DNA of 42,613 bases from Candidatus Egerieousia equi (GTDB taxonomy: Bacteria > Bacteroidota > Bacteroidia > Bacteroidales > UBA932). The translations under genes were made by a program, and so were the position numbers. A model generated the notes under the pieces. It did no database searches. It was not told the DNA's origin and worked only from the letters and a program-made list of their open reading frames with translations. The DNA lies in NCBI GenBank assembly GCA_018065035.1, contig JAGHUC010000067.1, positions 1 to 42,613 of the forward strand, in the 5' to 3' direction. The first letter of the stretch is position 1, and each line of letters begins with the position of its first letter. Of the stretch, positions 26,674 to 35,580 are shown in pieces.

Positions 26674-27238
26674 GGATTATCTTCACTGTTCCATCCACGC
26701 CCAGCTTTATAATCTGCGAAGCCTTGTGAGTTGATGAAGCATCAACAGCTGGATCAACACAATAGTCCACACCCTTGACAATCTCCTCGGATATCTCCTT
26801 GAAGCACTTTGGAGTGGCTTCACTGCTTATATTGGCGGAAGTTGAGACAATAGGCTTGCCGAACTTCCTTATAAGCCTGGTGCAGAACTCATTCATTGGA
26901 ATGCGGATGCCCGCTGTACCGTCTTCGGCAACCACATTTGCGGCCAGCCCATCTACACCGGGATAAATTATTGTCATTGGAGCATCGTTCACCTCAATGA
27001 GTTCGTAAGCCATTGGCGGTACCTGAGCCACATACTGCTCTATCATATCAACGGAGCATGCAAGCGTAATGAGCGACTTGGCCTCGGAACGTTTCTTTAG
27101 TTCGAACACTTTTCTTACAGCATCCTCATTGGTGGCATCGCAACCTATGCCCCAGACTGTATCCGTAGGATATAAAAGCAAGCCTCCGTTCCGGAGCACT
27201 TTAAGCGAATTGTTTATTTCCTGTTCTATATCTACCAT
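26666..27238 (-). CDS. tsaC: L-threonylcarbamoyladenylate synthase (TsaC/Sua5/YrdC family)
   Basis: The 190-residue product is a YrdC-only enzyme (no Sua5 extension). It shows PTDTVWGIG (24–32), KKRSEAKSL (48–56) and the later block PIVSTSANISSEATP, all diagnostic. It makes threonylcarbamoyl-AMP from threonine, bicarbonate and ATP for t6A37 modification of tRNA. It is the last gene of the operon starting at 31198, after the endonuclease/exonuclease/phosphatase gene (24-base gap). TsaE is also in this window. Confidence 0.95.
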   Translation of the reverse strand: MVDIEQEINNSLKVLRNGGLLLYPTDTVWGIGCDATNEDAVRKVFELKKRSEAKSLITLACSVDMIEQYVAQVPPMAYELIEVNDAPMTIIYPGVDGLAANVVAEDGTAGIRIPMNEFCTRLIRKFGKPIVSTSANISSEATPKCFKEISEEIVKGVDYCVDPAVDASSTHKASQIIKLGVDGTVKIIRA

Positions 27239-27262
27239 AATTCCTATATTTTGTCTTGACTG

Positions 27263-28387
27263 TCATTGTATTACAAGTTCCGTGATAACAGGGAAATGGT
27301 CTGAATAGCTCAGCTTCGGACTTTGATGAGAAAGACACTCATATCCTTCAGGAACAAGGACATAGTCTATCCTGAGCAATGGCCATAAGTACCGGAAAGT
27401 ACCTGCGAAGCCGCTTCCGGCCATCTTGAAGGTATCCTTCCAACGCTTTGTAAACCTGTAATATGTATATGAAATCGGAGTATCGTTGAAGTCTCCGCAG
27501 ACAATTACAGGATAAGGGCTTGATTCTATTCCGGAAATTATCCTGTCAACCTGCTTCGAACGTTTGATGTTCGTTCCCTTCATCCTGCTGTGAACATCCA
27601 TTATCTCATCGGCGAGGCCTATGTCATGGTTGCCGAATCCGCCTGACAGTTTCTTTACAAGAGCGGTGAACGATATGTTATACGATTCAAGATGATTGTT
27701 GCAGATTCTTATGGTATCACCCTTGAAACTGATGTCGGCCAGTACACATAGATTGGTACTGCCCTCGAACACCTGTTTGTCATGTGAAATGACAGGATAC
27801 TTGCTTAATATGAGATTGCCGAACCTCTGGCCGCTTTTCATCTTGAAAAGATGATATGCTCTGTAAGGATACTTCTTCTTCAGAAGGGTGTCCGCCATTC
27901 TCAATGAAGGAACGAAGCACTCCTGCAGAGCCACCACATCGGCATTGCTTTGCTTCAGATGGTTCATCACCAGTATCCTGCAGTCATTCCTCGGATATGC
28001 ATGGGCTGAGGCGGAGAACATACCCACATTGTAACTCTCAACCTTCAATCTTTCACCTGCGATGGTCTGTTCAACATTTCCGGAATACCTTGCAAAATTC
28101 TCAGCATATATGAAACTTGGCAGAATAGCAATAATTGGAATCCATACCGAACTTGAACGCTTGCACAGAGAGACAATCAGCAGGAATATGTTCAACAATA
28201 AAAGCGGAATGAAGAAAAGGCCGAAGAACAATGGAATGCTGAAATCTGAAGGATTCACATAGGTGCTCAGATAGGAGAATATCAGAGCAGCCGCTGATAT
28301 GACCAGTACAATGCGCCACAATGCGGAAAAGAGCCAGTGACCTTTTCCTGACTTGCTGGAATGACTTGTATTTCTTCTCCTGGCCAT
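27263..28387 (-). CDS. Membrane-anchored endonuclease/exonuclease/phosphatase family protein
   Basis: The 374-residue product has a basic N-terminus and three hydrophobic helices (about 21–41, 49–75, 81–95), then a DNase I-like domain with Asn120 in ESYNVGMF, Glu156 in VVALQE, NNHLES, GDFNDTP and SDHFPV, the catalytic set of the EEP superfamily. This domain could act on phosphodiesters, phospholipids or inositol phosphates, probably outside the inner membrane; the substrate cannot be deduced. It lies 11 bases after the rhomboid gene in the mutL operon. Confidence 0.88.
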   Translation of the reverse strand: MARRRNTSHSSKSGKGHWLFSALWRIVLVISAAALIFSYLSTYVNPSDFSIPLFFGLFFIPLLLLNIFLLIVSLCKRSSSVWIPIIAILPSFIYAENFARYSGNVEQTIAGERLKVESYNVGMFSASAHAYPRNDCRILVMNHLKQSNADVVALQECFVPSLRMADTLLKKKYPYRAYHLFKMKSGQRFGNLILSKYPVISHDKQVFEGSTNLCVLADISFKGDTIRICNNHLESYNISFTALVKKLSGGFGNHDIGLADEIMDVHSRMKGTNIKRSKQVDRIISGIESSPYPVIVCGDFNDTPISYTYYRFTKRWKDTFKMAGSGFAGTFRYLWPLLRIDYVLVPEGYECLSHQSPKLSYSDHFPVITELVIQ

Positions 28388-28398
28388 TTCTAGAATTC

Positions 28399-29052
28399 CT
28401 AATAATACATTCTTCCGTTATGCTTCCAATAAAGGATGAGGAGATAGCCGAACAGCATGCCTCCAAGGTGGGCGAAATGTGCCACGCCATCGGCTGCGTT
28501 GCTCAAACCTATCAGAAGTTCAATGGCGGCGAATATGATTACAAACCATTTTGCCTTGAGGGCTACAGGCGGAATGAGCATCTGGACTATTCTGTCCGGG
28601 AACAGCATTCCAAAAGCCATGAGCACACCGTATATGGCACCTGATGCTCCTACAGTTGGAATGCAGAATAACATTTTCACCTGCTCCAGCGCCATTGGGT
28701 CGCCTTGATTCGCCAGATTTATAAGATCAGAATATTTCAATGCTATGACTCCGTTGTGAAGCAAAGCCGCTCCTATGCCGGTGACAAGGTAAAACAGAAG
28801 AAATTTCTTGCCGCCCCAGACCTGCTCGAGCACGGAGCCGAAGAAGAGAAGGGTGTACATATTGAAGAATATGTGAATCCATCCCCCGTGCATGAACATG
28901 TAGGTAAGGAACTGGTACGGATGAAAAAAAGGCGAGCCGAAAGGGAACAGGGCCAGAAGTCCTGTGAGCCTCGGAATGACAAGGCTTGCCAGAAAAAGTA
29001 TCGAGTTTATGATAATCAGGTTCTTGAGAACCGGTGGTATCCTTCCAAACAT
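28399..29052 (-). CDS. Rhomboid family intramembrane serine protease
   Basis: The 217-residue product has six predicted transmembrane helices with the catalytic dyad Ser137 in GASGAIYG and His195 in HFAHLGGMLFG, and the L1-loop/helix 2 block HGGWIHIFFNMYTL. It cleaves transmembrane proteins within the membrane; substrates are unknown. It starts 9 bases after the mutL stop and precedes the EEP gene by 11 bases. Confidence 0.93.
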   Translation of the reverse strand: MFGRIPPVLKNLIIINSILFLASLVIPRLTGLLALFPFGSPFFHPYQFLTYMFMHGGWIHIFFNMYTLLFFGSVLEQVWGGKKFLLFYLVTGIGAALLHNGVIALKYSDLINLANQGDPMALEQVKMLFCIPTVGASGAIYGVLMAFGMLFPDRIVQMLIPPVALKAKWFVIIFAAIELLIGLSNAADGVAHFAHLGGMLFGYLLILYWKHNGRMYY

Positions 29053-29061
29053 CTTAAAGAA

Positions 29062-30891
29062 TCATTTTACGTTAATAATGTCATCCGGTGAAACGATTTT
29101 CATGCAAACTCCACCGAAAGGTGAATTGGAACAGCACTTGCATTTAAGCAGTTCACTTTCAATTGAAAGAGCCTTCTCTACTGACAGGCTTACTCCCGCG
29201 GGTACTGCAGCAGCCATTCTTGCAGCCACTCTTGCCATACGGTCATACAAAACCTTTGCCACATTTCCTCCGGGAGTGCCAAGAATGCCAAGTATTTCAT
29301 CTGCAAGAGCACGGGCGGAATCTGCCTGTGACAAATCGATGTTCCCGATTGCAGGAACGCCCGAGAAGCAAAGGCTGCGCTCGTTGCCATGGCTGGTGCC
29401 TGCCCTGCTGATGGAGAATTCATAACCGCTTCTCTCAAGCAGTTCACGGTTTTCCTCAAGCACTGCAGCGGAAGCGGCGCTGATTGCCACTGTCTGCGGG
29501 AAAAGCAGTTCCTGACAGGTGATTGAGGAGTTGCAGCGGGAAAGATATTTCTCGTAAACAATTCTCTGGGCCGCAGCCAGACAATCGAGTATCTTGATTC
29601 TCTCACCGTTCATGTCCACAAGATATCTGTTTCCCATCACCTTCCTCAAAGAGGCGTTTTCACAGGAAGTCACGAAGTTACTTTCTGTCCCGGCAGGCGC
29701 ATCCTCCAGCAGACTGTCACATGCCGCTGCGCTCAGCCCCGGTCCTTTATCCAGTGAACTGAACGAAACATGCCCCTTGCCGTCCTTCTCGAACGGATTG
29801 AACAATGGATTATAATTGATACGCGGCTGATGCACGGTACTGAAATCTCCCTTGAAGGCAGGAATGTCTATGGCTCCTTCCGTATCAAAATCTATGGAAG
29901 GCATCATGGAATTCATGCCAAGTGTCTGCTTTGCCGCCGAATGGAGCACCTCGAAAAGTATGCTTTCGTCCTCGAACTTGATCTCCGTCTTTGTTGGATG
30001 GATGTTTATGTCCATCTGCTCGGGATTTATCGAGAAATATACGAAATACGAAGGAATGTGGCCTTCGGGAAGCAGTCCCTTGTAAGCGTTGGCAAGGGCC
30101 TTGAACAGAAGAGGACTCTTGAAATATCTGCCGTTCACAAAGAAATACTGATTCTGCTGGCTCTTTCTGGCAAGCCCCGGAGTTCCTATGAACCCGCTTA
30201 TCTTCACGATTGTGGTATCCACTTCTATAGGAAGCAGATCCTTTGCTATATCCTTGCCGCCGGCCTGGGCTATGCGGAGCTTCACGTTGGCAACCGCCGG
30301 GTATTCAAGCACCTGCTGACCGTTGTGAATCAGCTTGAAGCTCATATCCGGCCTGGTGAGTGCAATGCGGTTGAACTCACTTATTATCTGCTTGTATTCC
30401 GTTGCATCCGACTTCAGGAATTTTCTTCTCGCAGGTATGTTCCAGAATATGTTCCTGGCAGCAATGTTCGTTCCAACAGGAGTGGATACCTGTGATGTGG
30501 AACTTATCTTATTTGCTGAGATCTGCACCTGGTATCCCAGTTCATCTTCCTTGCGTCTGGTCCTGAGCGTGACTTCGCAGCAGGAGGCTATTGATGGCAA
30601 GGCCTCTCCCCGGAATCCGTAGCTGCTTATGTAAAAGAGATCCTCAGCTTCGCTTATCTTCGAGGTGGCGTGCCTTTCAAAGCATAATTCAGCTTCTTCT
30701 GGGCTCATTCCGCATCCATTGTCAATTACCTGTATCAGGGTGCGGCCGCTGTCCTCAAGGGCAAGCGTTACATTCTTTGCACCGGCATCAACGGAATTCT
30801 CCATAAGTTCCTTCACAACCGATGCCGGCCGCTGGATAACCTCTCCGGCGGCTATGAGACTGGCTATATTCTGTGGAAGTACCTTGAGCAT
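29062..30891 (-). CDS. mutL: DNA mismatch repair protein MutL
   Basis: The 609-residue product has a complete GHKL ATPase domain: IAAGEVIQRPASVVKELMEN (N-box), DNGCGM, TSKI and YGFRGEALPSI, followed by the transducer domain and a variable linker to a C-terminal dimerisation domain (about 410–609). MutL couples MutS mismatch recognition to strand incision. In species without MutH the C-terminal domain usually carries DQHA(x)2E(x)4E; Bacteroidetes usually have DQHRAH at the site. Here the place reads DCLAAAQRIVYE (436–447), so the histidine is missing, while the late SPFGG block (590–594) resembles other Bacteroidetes. It follows the small membrane protein gene by one base. Confidence 0.95.
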   Translation of the reverse strand: MLKVLPQNIASLIAAGEVIQRPASVVKELMENSVDAGAKNVTLALEDSGRTLIQVIDNGCGMSPEEAELCFERHATSKISEAEDLFYISSYGFRGEALPSIASCCEVTLRTRRKEDELGYQVQISANKISSTSQVSTPVGTNIAARNIFWNIPARRKFLKSDATEYKQIISEFNRIALTRPDMSFKLIHNGQQVLEYPAVANVKLRIAQAGGKDIAKDLLPIEVDTTIVKISGFIGTPGLARKSQQNQYFFVNGRYFKSPLLFKALANAYKGLLPEGHIPSYFVYFSINPEQMDINIHPTKTEIKFEDESILFEVLHSAAKQTLGMNSMMPSIDFDTEGAIDIPAFKGDFSTVHQPRINYNPLFNPFEKDGKGHVSFSSLDKGPGLSAAACDSLLEDAPAGTESNFVTSCENASLRKVMGNRYLVDMNGERIKILDCLAAAQRIVYEKYLSRCNSSITCQELLFPQTVAISAASAAVLEENRELLERSGYEFSISRAGTSHGNERSLCFSGVPAIGNIDLSQADSARALADEILGILGTPGGNVAKVLYDRMARVAARMAAAVPAGVSLSVEKALSIESELLKCKCCSNSPFGGVCMKIVSPDDIINVK

Positions 30892-30892
30892 T

Positions 30893-31198
30893 CTAACCCA
30901 GCTTATCCATTACGGCCTCAAGGGTCTTTGCAAAATAGAAGGCCGCAAGAACAAGAGCGCAGGCGGCAAAAACTCCTATCCATTTGATTATGGTGGCAAC
31001 CTTGTTCACTTTCTTGGGATTGGTGATTCTCATCTTCTTGAATCCCCCCTTGATGTAGTCTCCCGGAACATATTCACCTGCTTCCTGTCTTTTTGCCCTG
31101 TCAATGATTTCGTCGAGTTCTTCCTTCCTCTCGTTCCAGTAACGTGGTTTGTAATTGAACACCTTATACTGAGGTGGCTTGAAAATTATAAGTCCCAT
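30893..31198 (-). CDS. Small conserved membrane protein upstream of mutL
   Basis: The 101-residue product has a soluble N-terminal part (FKPPQYKVFNYKPRYWNERKEELDE), charged repeats and one C-terminal transmembrane helix (about residues 70–92). I recall similar proteins in Bacteroidetes, with the FNYKPRYWNER-type motif, but no function is assigned. Start 31198 was chosen because the upstream in-frame ATG at 31222 would precede the predicted transcript start from the -7 box at 31220–31227. It heads the operon mutL–rhomboid–EEP–tsaC. Confidence 0.75.
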   Translation of the reverse strand: MGLIIFKPPQYKVFNYKPRYWNERKEELDEIIDRAKRQEAGEYVPGDYIKGGFKKMRITNPKKVNKVATIIKWIGVFAACALVLAAFYFAKTLEAVMDKLG

Positions 31199-31219
31199 AA
31201 CATTTGCTCTTTCAAACCA

Positions 31220-31227
31220 CAAACTTA
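31220..31227 (-). promoter_or_regulatory. -7 promoter element of the mutL operon
   Basis: TAAGTTTG on the minus strand matches TAnnTTTG; the start would fall near 31213, 15 bases before ATG 31198. It is back-to-back with the plus-strand box at 31241–31248. Confidence 0.5.
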
Positions 31228-31240
31228 CGCAAAAACTTTA

Positions 31241-31248
31241 TATATTTG
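31241..31248 (+). promoter_or_regulatory. -7 promoter element of the SPOR-like lipoprotein gene
   Basis: TATATTTG matches TAnnTTTG. Transcription would start near 31255, leaving a leader of about 23 bases to ATG 31278 and excluding the in-frame TTG at 31257 as a likely start. Confidence 0.5.
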
Positions 31249-31277
31249 TAAGTTAATTGTCATTCAACTGTATCTCT

Positions 31278-31751
31278 ATGAGAAAACACCTTACAATAAA
31301 TGCCCTGCCTGCAGTGCTTCTCTGTCTCTGCATTCTCTGCTCCTGTGACGGGCTGAAGCACATGCTTGGCATGAAAACTTCATCCGAAATAGAACAGATG
31401 AAGCAGATGGACTACGAGATAAGCCAGAGGCAGAAGATGCTTCAGGATTCTCTGGCGGCAGTTGAAGCTGCTGAAAGAGCTGTTGCTGAAAATCCGGGGC
31501 TCGACAAAAGATACTATGTGATTCTTGGAAGTTTCAAGGAGCAGTCGAATGTGGATCTGATGGTGAGGGATGCAAAGGCATTCAACTTCAATCCCATTGT
31601 AATACCTTGCAGCAATGGATTCACCATGGTGGCCGCTTCCGGACACTCCACCCTGCCCGAGGCATGTTCTGCAAGGATAAAGGTTGAAGAGCTGGACATA
31701 TGTCCTTATGACATATGGATCTATGACACCAACCAGGGCCTGCACAAATAG
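31278..31751 (+). CDS. SPOR-domain-like lipoprotein
   Basis: The 157-residue product has a lipoprotein signal with lipobox LCSC (Cys23), a short coiled coil (about 35–70) and a C-terminal segment starting RYYVILGSFKEQSNVDLMV that resembles a SPOR domain (pattern of strands and the G-S-F block). SPOR domains bind denuded peptidoglycan at division sites. The match is partial. The gene is monocistronic or leads into gcvT, 57 bases downstream. Confidence 0.68.
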   Translation: MRKHLTINALPAVLLCLCILCSCDGLKHMLGMKTSSEIEQMKQMDYEISQRQKMLQDSLAAVEAAERAVAENPGLDKRYYVILGSFKEQSNVDLMVRDAKAFNFNPIVIPCSNGFTMVAASGHSTLPEACSARIKVEELDICPYDIWIYDTNQGLHK

Positions 31752-31808
31752 TATGATTGATTGACTATCGCTGTGAAACATATATAACTTAAAAAAACAT
31801 AAGAATAA

Positions 31809-32918
31809 ATGAAAACCACTCCATTTACACAGAGACATATTGACCTGGGTGCCAAGATGGCTGAATTCGCTGGTTACAATATGCCTATTGAATATAAAGG
31901 CGGAATCAAGGAAGAGCATTTTGCTGTAAGAAACAATGTGGGCGTCTTTGACGTTTCACATATGGGTGAAATCTGGGTGCTCGGTCCGAACGCCCTCAAG
32001 TTCGTTCAGTACGTTACTTCAAATGATGCATCAGTGCTTGTTCCGGGCAAGGTTCAGTACACCTGCTTCCCTAACGGAAAGGGCGGTATCGTTGATGACC
32101 TTCTTGTTTACTGCATGAATCCTGAGAAATATCTGCTCGTTGTGAACGCTGCAAACATTGACAAGGACTGGAACCATATTCTCCAGTATGCTCCTGAGTT
32201 CGGCATGAGCGCAGGCAAGGAACTCATCAATGCATCCGATGATATCTGCCAGCTTGCAGTTCAGGGCCCTAACGCAATGAAGATCGTTCAGAGAATCTGC
32301 ACCGAGCAGGTTGAGGACCTCGTTTACTACACATTCAAATATTCAACCGTTGCAGGCATAGAGAACGTGATTGTATCAGCCACAGGTTACACCGGAGCCG
32401 GCGGATGCGAGATCTATGCTCCAGCAGCTCAGGCAGACAAGCTTTGGGATGAACTGTTCAAGGCAGGCGAGCCTGAAGGCATACGTCCTATTGGTCTTGG
32501 TGCAAGGGACACCTTGCGTCTTGAGATGGGCTTCTGCCTCTATGGCAATGACATCGATGACACAACATCACCTCTTGAGGCTGGTCTCGGCTGGGTAACC
32601 AAATTCAACGACGTAAAGGGTGATTTCGTTGACCGCGCATTCCTCGCAGAACAGAAGGCTGCAGGCGTTACAAGAAAACTCTGCGGATTCCAGATGGTTG
32701 ACAAGGGTATTGCACGCCACGGATATGAGGTATGCAACGCAGAAGGCCAGACCATAGGTCACGTTACATCAGGTACAATGTCTCCTTGCCTTGGCGTTGC
32801 AATAGGCATGGCTTACGTAAACGCTCCTCTTTACAAGGTTGATTCCGAGATTTACATCAAGGTCAGGGAGCGCCTGCTCAAGGCCAAGGTTGTAAAGGCT
32901 CCTTTCTACAAGAAATAA
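31809..32918 (+). CDS. gcvT: Aminomethyltransferase (glycine cleavage T-protein)
   Basis: The 369-residue product matches Gcv[24 protein letters not shown] at the start, [24 protein letters not shown] and [15 protein letters not shown]. It uses tetrahydrofolate to release the methylene carbon of glycine from the lipoylated H-protein. gcvH and gcvP are not in the window. No glycine riboswitch is visible in the short upstream gap. A terminator follows at 32938. Confidence 0.97.
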   Translation: MKTTPFTQRHIDLGAKMAEFAGYNMPIEYKGGIKEEHFAVRNNVGVFDVSHMGEIWVLGPNALKFVQYVTSNDASVLVPGKVQYTCFPNGKGGIVDDLLVYCMNPEKYLLVVNAANIDKDWNHILQYAPEFGMSAGKELINASDDICQLAVQGPNAMKIVQRICTEQVEDLVYYTFKYSTVAGIENVIVSATGYTGAGGCEIYAPAAQADKLWDELFKAGEPEGIRPIGLGARDTLRLEMGFCLYGNDIDDTTSPLEAGLGWVTKFNDVKGDFVDRAFLAEQKAAGVTRKLCGFQMVDKGIARHGYEVCNAEGQTIGHVTSGTMSPCLGVAIGMAYVNAPLYKVDSEIYIKVRERLLKAKVVKAPFYKK

Positions 32919-32937
32919 CACTTTTCACAATACTTAT

Positions 32938-32974
32938 CACCCCCTCTACCCTTCTTTGGTAGAAGGGGTGTTTT
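32938..32974 (+). terminator. Rho-independent terminator after gcvT
   Basis: CACCCCCTCTACC (32938–32950) pairs with GGTAGAAGGGGTG (32958–32970) with one mismatch; a 7-base loop separates them and TTTTCATTTG follows. It isolates gcvT from the DUF389 gene. Confidence 0.85.
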
Positions 32975-33005
32975 CATTTGATTTTGATCATTAAAACCAA
33001 GCGCC

Positions 33006-34358
33006 ATGGGAAGCGAATCAACAAGAGAAAGGCTGAAGCACTTCATCAACTTTTCAGACAACATTGATATGGAGTCTGCACGGAACAACATCCTCGGGAA
33101 CATAGAATTCCGTGGAAGCAATGTCTGGATTCTCATCTTTGCTATGATAATAGCCAGCGTGGGACTGAATGTGAACTCAATTCCTGTGGTCATTGGCGCA
33201 ATGCTCATATCCCCTTTGATGGGACCTATCATCGGGGTTGGCTTCGCACTGGCCATAAATGATACAGGGCTCCTGCGCAGAAGCAGCAGACATCTTGGCA
33301 TAATGGCATTGCTGAGCATCCTCAGCTCCACCTTCTATTTCCTTCTGACACCGCTTTCTCTCAACACTCCTACCGAACTTCTGGCAAGAACAAATCCAAC
33401 GTTCTACGATGTATTCATCGCATTCTTCGGCGGTCTGGCGGTTTCAATTGAAATATGCAAGAAAGACAAATGCACAGTGATAGCAGGTGTTGCCATTGCC
33501 ACTGCGCTCATGCCGCCGTTGTGTACTGCAGGATTCGGACTCGCCTGCGGAAATATGAGATATTTCATAGGAGCCATCTATCTGTTCTTCATCAACTCGG
33601 TGTTCATTGCACTTGCATCGTTCCTGATGCTTCGCTACCTGAAGTTCCCTATTGTTTCAATAGCGGATCCTGTAAAGAAAAAAAGAACAACAAGAATAAT
33701 AGCGTTCGCTGTCCTGCTTCTCATAGTACCAAGCATTTATTCCGCCATCTCTGTCATCCAGCAGAACAAATTCAACAAGAACGCCACCAAATTCATCAAT
33801 GAGAACAAGACTGTAGGCAACGCGTACATTTTCGATTATGACATCGACCACAGTTCAGGCCGCTCGAAACTCATAATTTCGCTGGCCGGGCAGACTCCTT
33901 CAGAGAAGGAACTGGCAATATACACCGACAGACTTGCAAACTATGACATCAAGAACGAGCAGTTTGAAATCAACAGTTCAAGCACGGTTGAGAACAACCG
34001 GGGAATTGACCAGCAGCAGCTTGTAAATTCCATATACTCACAGAATGAGAACGAAATCCGCAAGAGGGAGACCACGATTGCAGAGATGGAAAGACAGCTG
34101 GCAATGTACAAGAAGCGCGAATACCCTACGGAAAGGATCTTCAAGGAACTGAAGATCAATCATCCCGATGTCTCAAGCCTCACAATATGCAGCGGCGAAA
34201 CCGCCGGCGAAGACAATGCCAGGGAGCAGGGTAAGATACATTTCTTTGCCATTATCGGGAACAATGGCAAAGCGTTGACGGCAGACGAACTGGAGCATAT
34301 CAAGATATGGCTTGAAATAAGAATGTCCCTTGATGAAATAAACGTAATACAGAAATAG
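33006..34358 (+). CDS. DUF389 domain-containing membrane protein
   Basis: The 450-residue product has a short amphipathic N-terminal part, a conserved core of about six helices with NVWILIFAMIIASVGLN, VVIGAMLISPLMGPIIG and VAIATALMPPLCTAGFGLA (the DUF389 signature), and a long soluble C-terminal part including a coiled coil (about 340–375). Function is unknown; a transport role is often suggested. It begins after the gcvT terminator and is followed by the CapA-like gene after 7 bases. Confidence 0.88.
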   Translation: MGSESTRERLKHFINFSDNIDMESARNNILGNIEFRGSNVWILIFAMIIASVGLNVNSIPVVIGAMLISPLMGPIIGVGFALAINDTGLLRRSSRHLGIMALLSILSSTFYFLLTPLSLNTPTELLARTNPTFYDVFIAFFGGLAVSIEICKKDKCTVIAGVAIATALMPPLCTAGFGLACGNMRYFIGAIYLFFINSVFIALASFLMLRYLKFPIVSIADPVKKKRTTRIIAFAVLLLIVPSIYSAISVIQQNKFNKNATKFINENKTVGNAYIFDYDIDHSSGRSKLIISLAGQTPSEKELAIYTDRLANYDIKNEQFEINSSSTVENNRGIDQQQLVNSIYSQNENEIRKRETTIAEMERQLAMYKKREYPTERIFKELKINHPDVSSLTICSGETAGEDNAREQGKIHFFAIIGNNGKALTADELEHIKIWLEIRMSLDEINVIQK

Positions 34359-34365
34359 CTGCAAA

Positions 34366-35580
34366 ATGCCAACATTCCATAAATCGTTCATATCAAAATT
34401 CCTGATGCTGCTGGTCCTGACAGCGTCCGTGTTGGTCTGCTGCAATTTCACACAGCTTCCCGGAAGCTCAGGCACAGCGCACGACTGCAATTCCGGAGCC
34501 GAAGCCTTCGCCGATCAGTTAAGGTTCGACACCCTGCGCATAACTTTCATAGGGGATGTCATGCAACATGCCCCTCAGATAAAATCGGCCGCCGCCGTTG
34601 CGCAGAAGCAAGGTCTCCCGAGCGGCTCATTCAACTATTCAGCAATGTTCAGGCACATACAGCCCTGGCTTGACAAGGCTGACATTGCCGTTGCCAACAT
34701 CGAATTCCCGGCAGGTTCCTCCGGCTACAGAGGCTACCCGCTTTTCAAAGGACCAGCCGAGGTTGCAATCGAAGCCCACAGATGCGGAATAGACCTTGCC
34801 CTCATGGCAAACAACCATATGGCGGACGACGGAGCGTCCGGAATCTCCTACACCCTTGATTTATATGATTCACTGGCGATGGTTCATACAGGAGCTTTCC
34901 GCAACATATCCGAGCGGGAGAAGGACTATCCTCTCATCATGGAAGCCTGCAGGAATGTAAGACTGGCATTCCTGAACTTTACATATTCCACCAACGGCAA
35001 CCCTGTGCCGGAACCGTTCATTGTGAATGCAATGGATTCCGTACAGGTCAAGGAGGACCTGAAAAAAGCATCGGACCGTGGGGCGGATTACATCATTGTC
35101 CTTCCTCACTGGGGCATTGAATATGACCTTCACCCTTCTTCAGAACAGAAATGCTGGACCGATATGATGCTTCGTTGCGGAGCTGACGCAATAATTGGTG
35201 CACATCCTCACGTGCCTGAGGATGGTATCATTTTTGCAGACAGCAGCGGATGTGTTGAGAATATTGTATTCTATTCACTCGGTAACTACATATCGAATCA
35301 GAGCAAGCCGTTCTACACTCAGACCGAACTTATGGTAACCCTGAAAATACAGCTGGACAAGCTGACCGGGACTTCAAGGATGATCGAGCCCGAATGGGAA
35401 TGGCTCTGGTGCTTCAAGAAGGGAGAATTTGAAGACGACTACACCGTTGTTCCGCTGTCAGAGCTCAAAGCCCTTCCGGAAGAGAAACGTGCTGAATACA
35501 ACAATATTATCACAAGGCTTGAGAACTTGAGAGATATGCATCTTATCAGAACCTGCATTGTTCAAGGATGCAATGAATGA
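34366..35580 (+). CDS. CapA family protein (poly-gamma-glutamate-synthesis type metallophosphatase fold)
   Basis: The 404-residue product has an N-terminal export signal (hydrophobic residues 12–25 followed by CC) and the CapA blocks ITFIGDVMQHAP, VANIEFPAG, LMANNHMADDG, PHWGIEYDLHPS and IGAHPHVPE. CapA proteins act in poly-gamma-glutamate capsule assembly in Bacillus, but the family is broad and found in many species without capsules of that type; the other cap genes are absent here. The stop overlaps the start of the PhoH-fusion gene (ATGA), implying coupling. Confidence 0.88.
   Translation: MPTFHKSFISKFLMLLVLTASVLVCCNFTQLPGSSGTAHDCNSGAEAFADQLRFDTLRITFIGDVMQHAPQIKSAAAVAQKQGLPSGSFNYSAMFRHIQPWLDKADIAVANIEFPAGSSGYRGYPLFKGPAEVAIEAHRCGIDLALMANNHMADDGASGISYTLDLYDSLAMVHTGAFRNISEREKDYPLIMEACRNVRLAFLNFTYSTNGNPVPEPFIVNAMDSVQVKEDLKKASDRGADYIIVLPHWGIEYDLHPSSEQKCWTDMMLRCGADAIIGAHPHVPEDGIIFADSSGCVENIVFYSLGNYISNQSKPFYTQTELMVTLKIQLDKLTGTSRMIEPEWEWLWCFKKGEFEDDYTVVPLSELKALPEEKRAEYNNIITRLENLRDMHLIRTCIVQGCNE

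Noticed and set aside
31752..31808. Glycine riboswitch upstream of gcvT
   Set aside because: Only 57 bases separate gcvT from the preceding gene, too short for a glycine aptamer, and no conserved core is visible.
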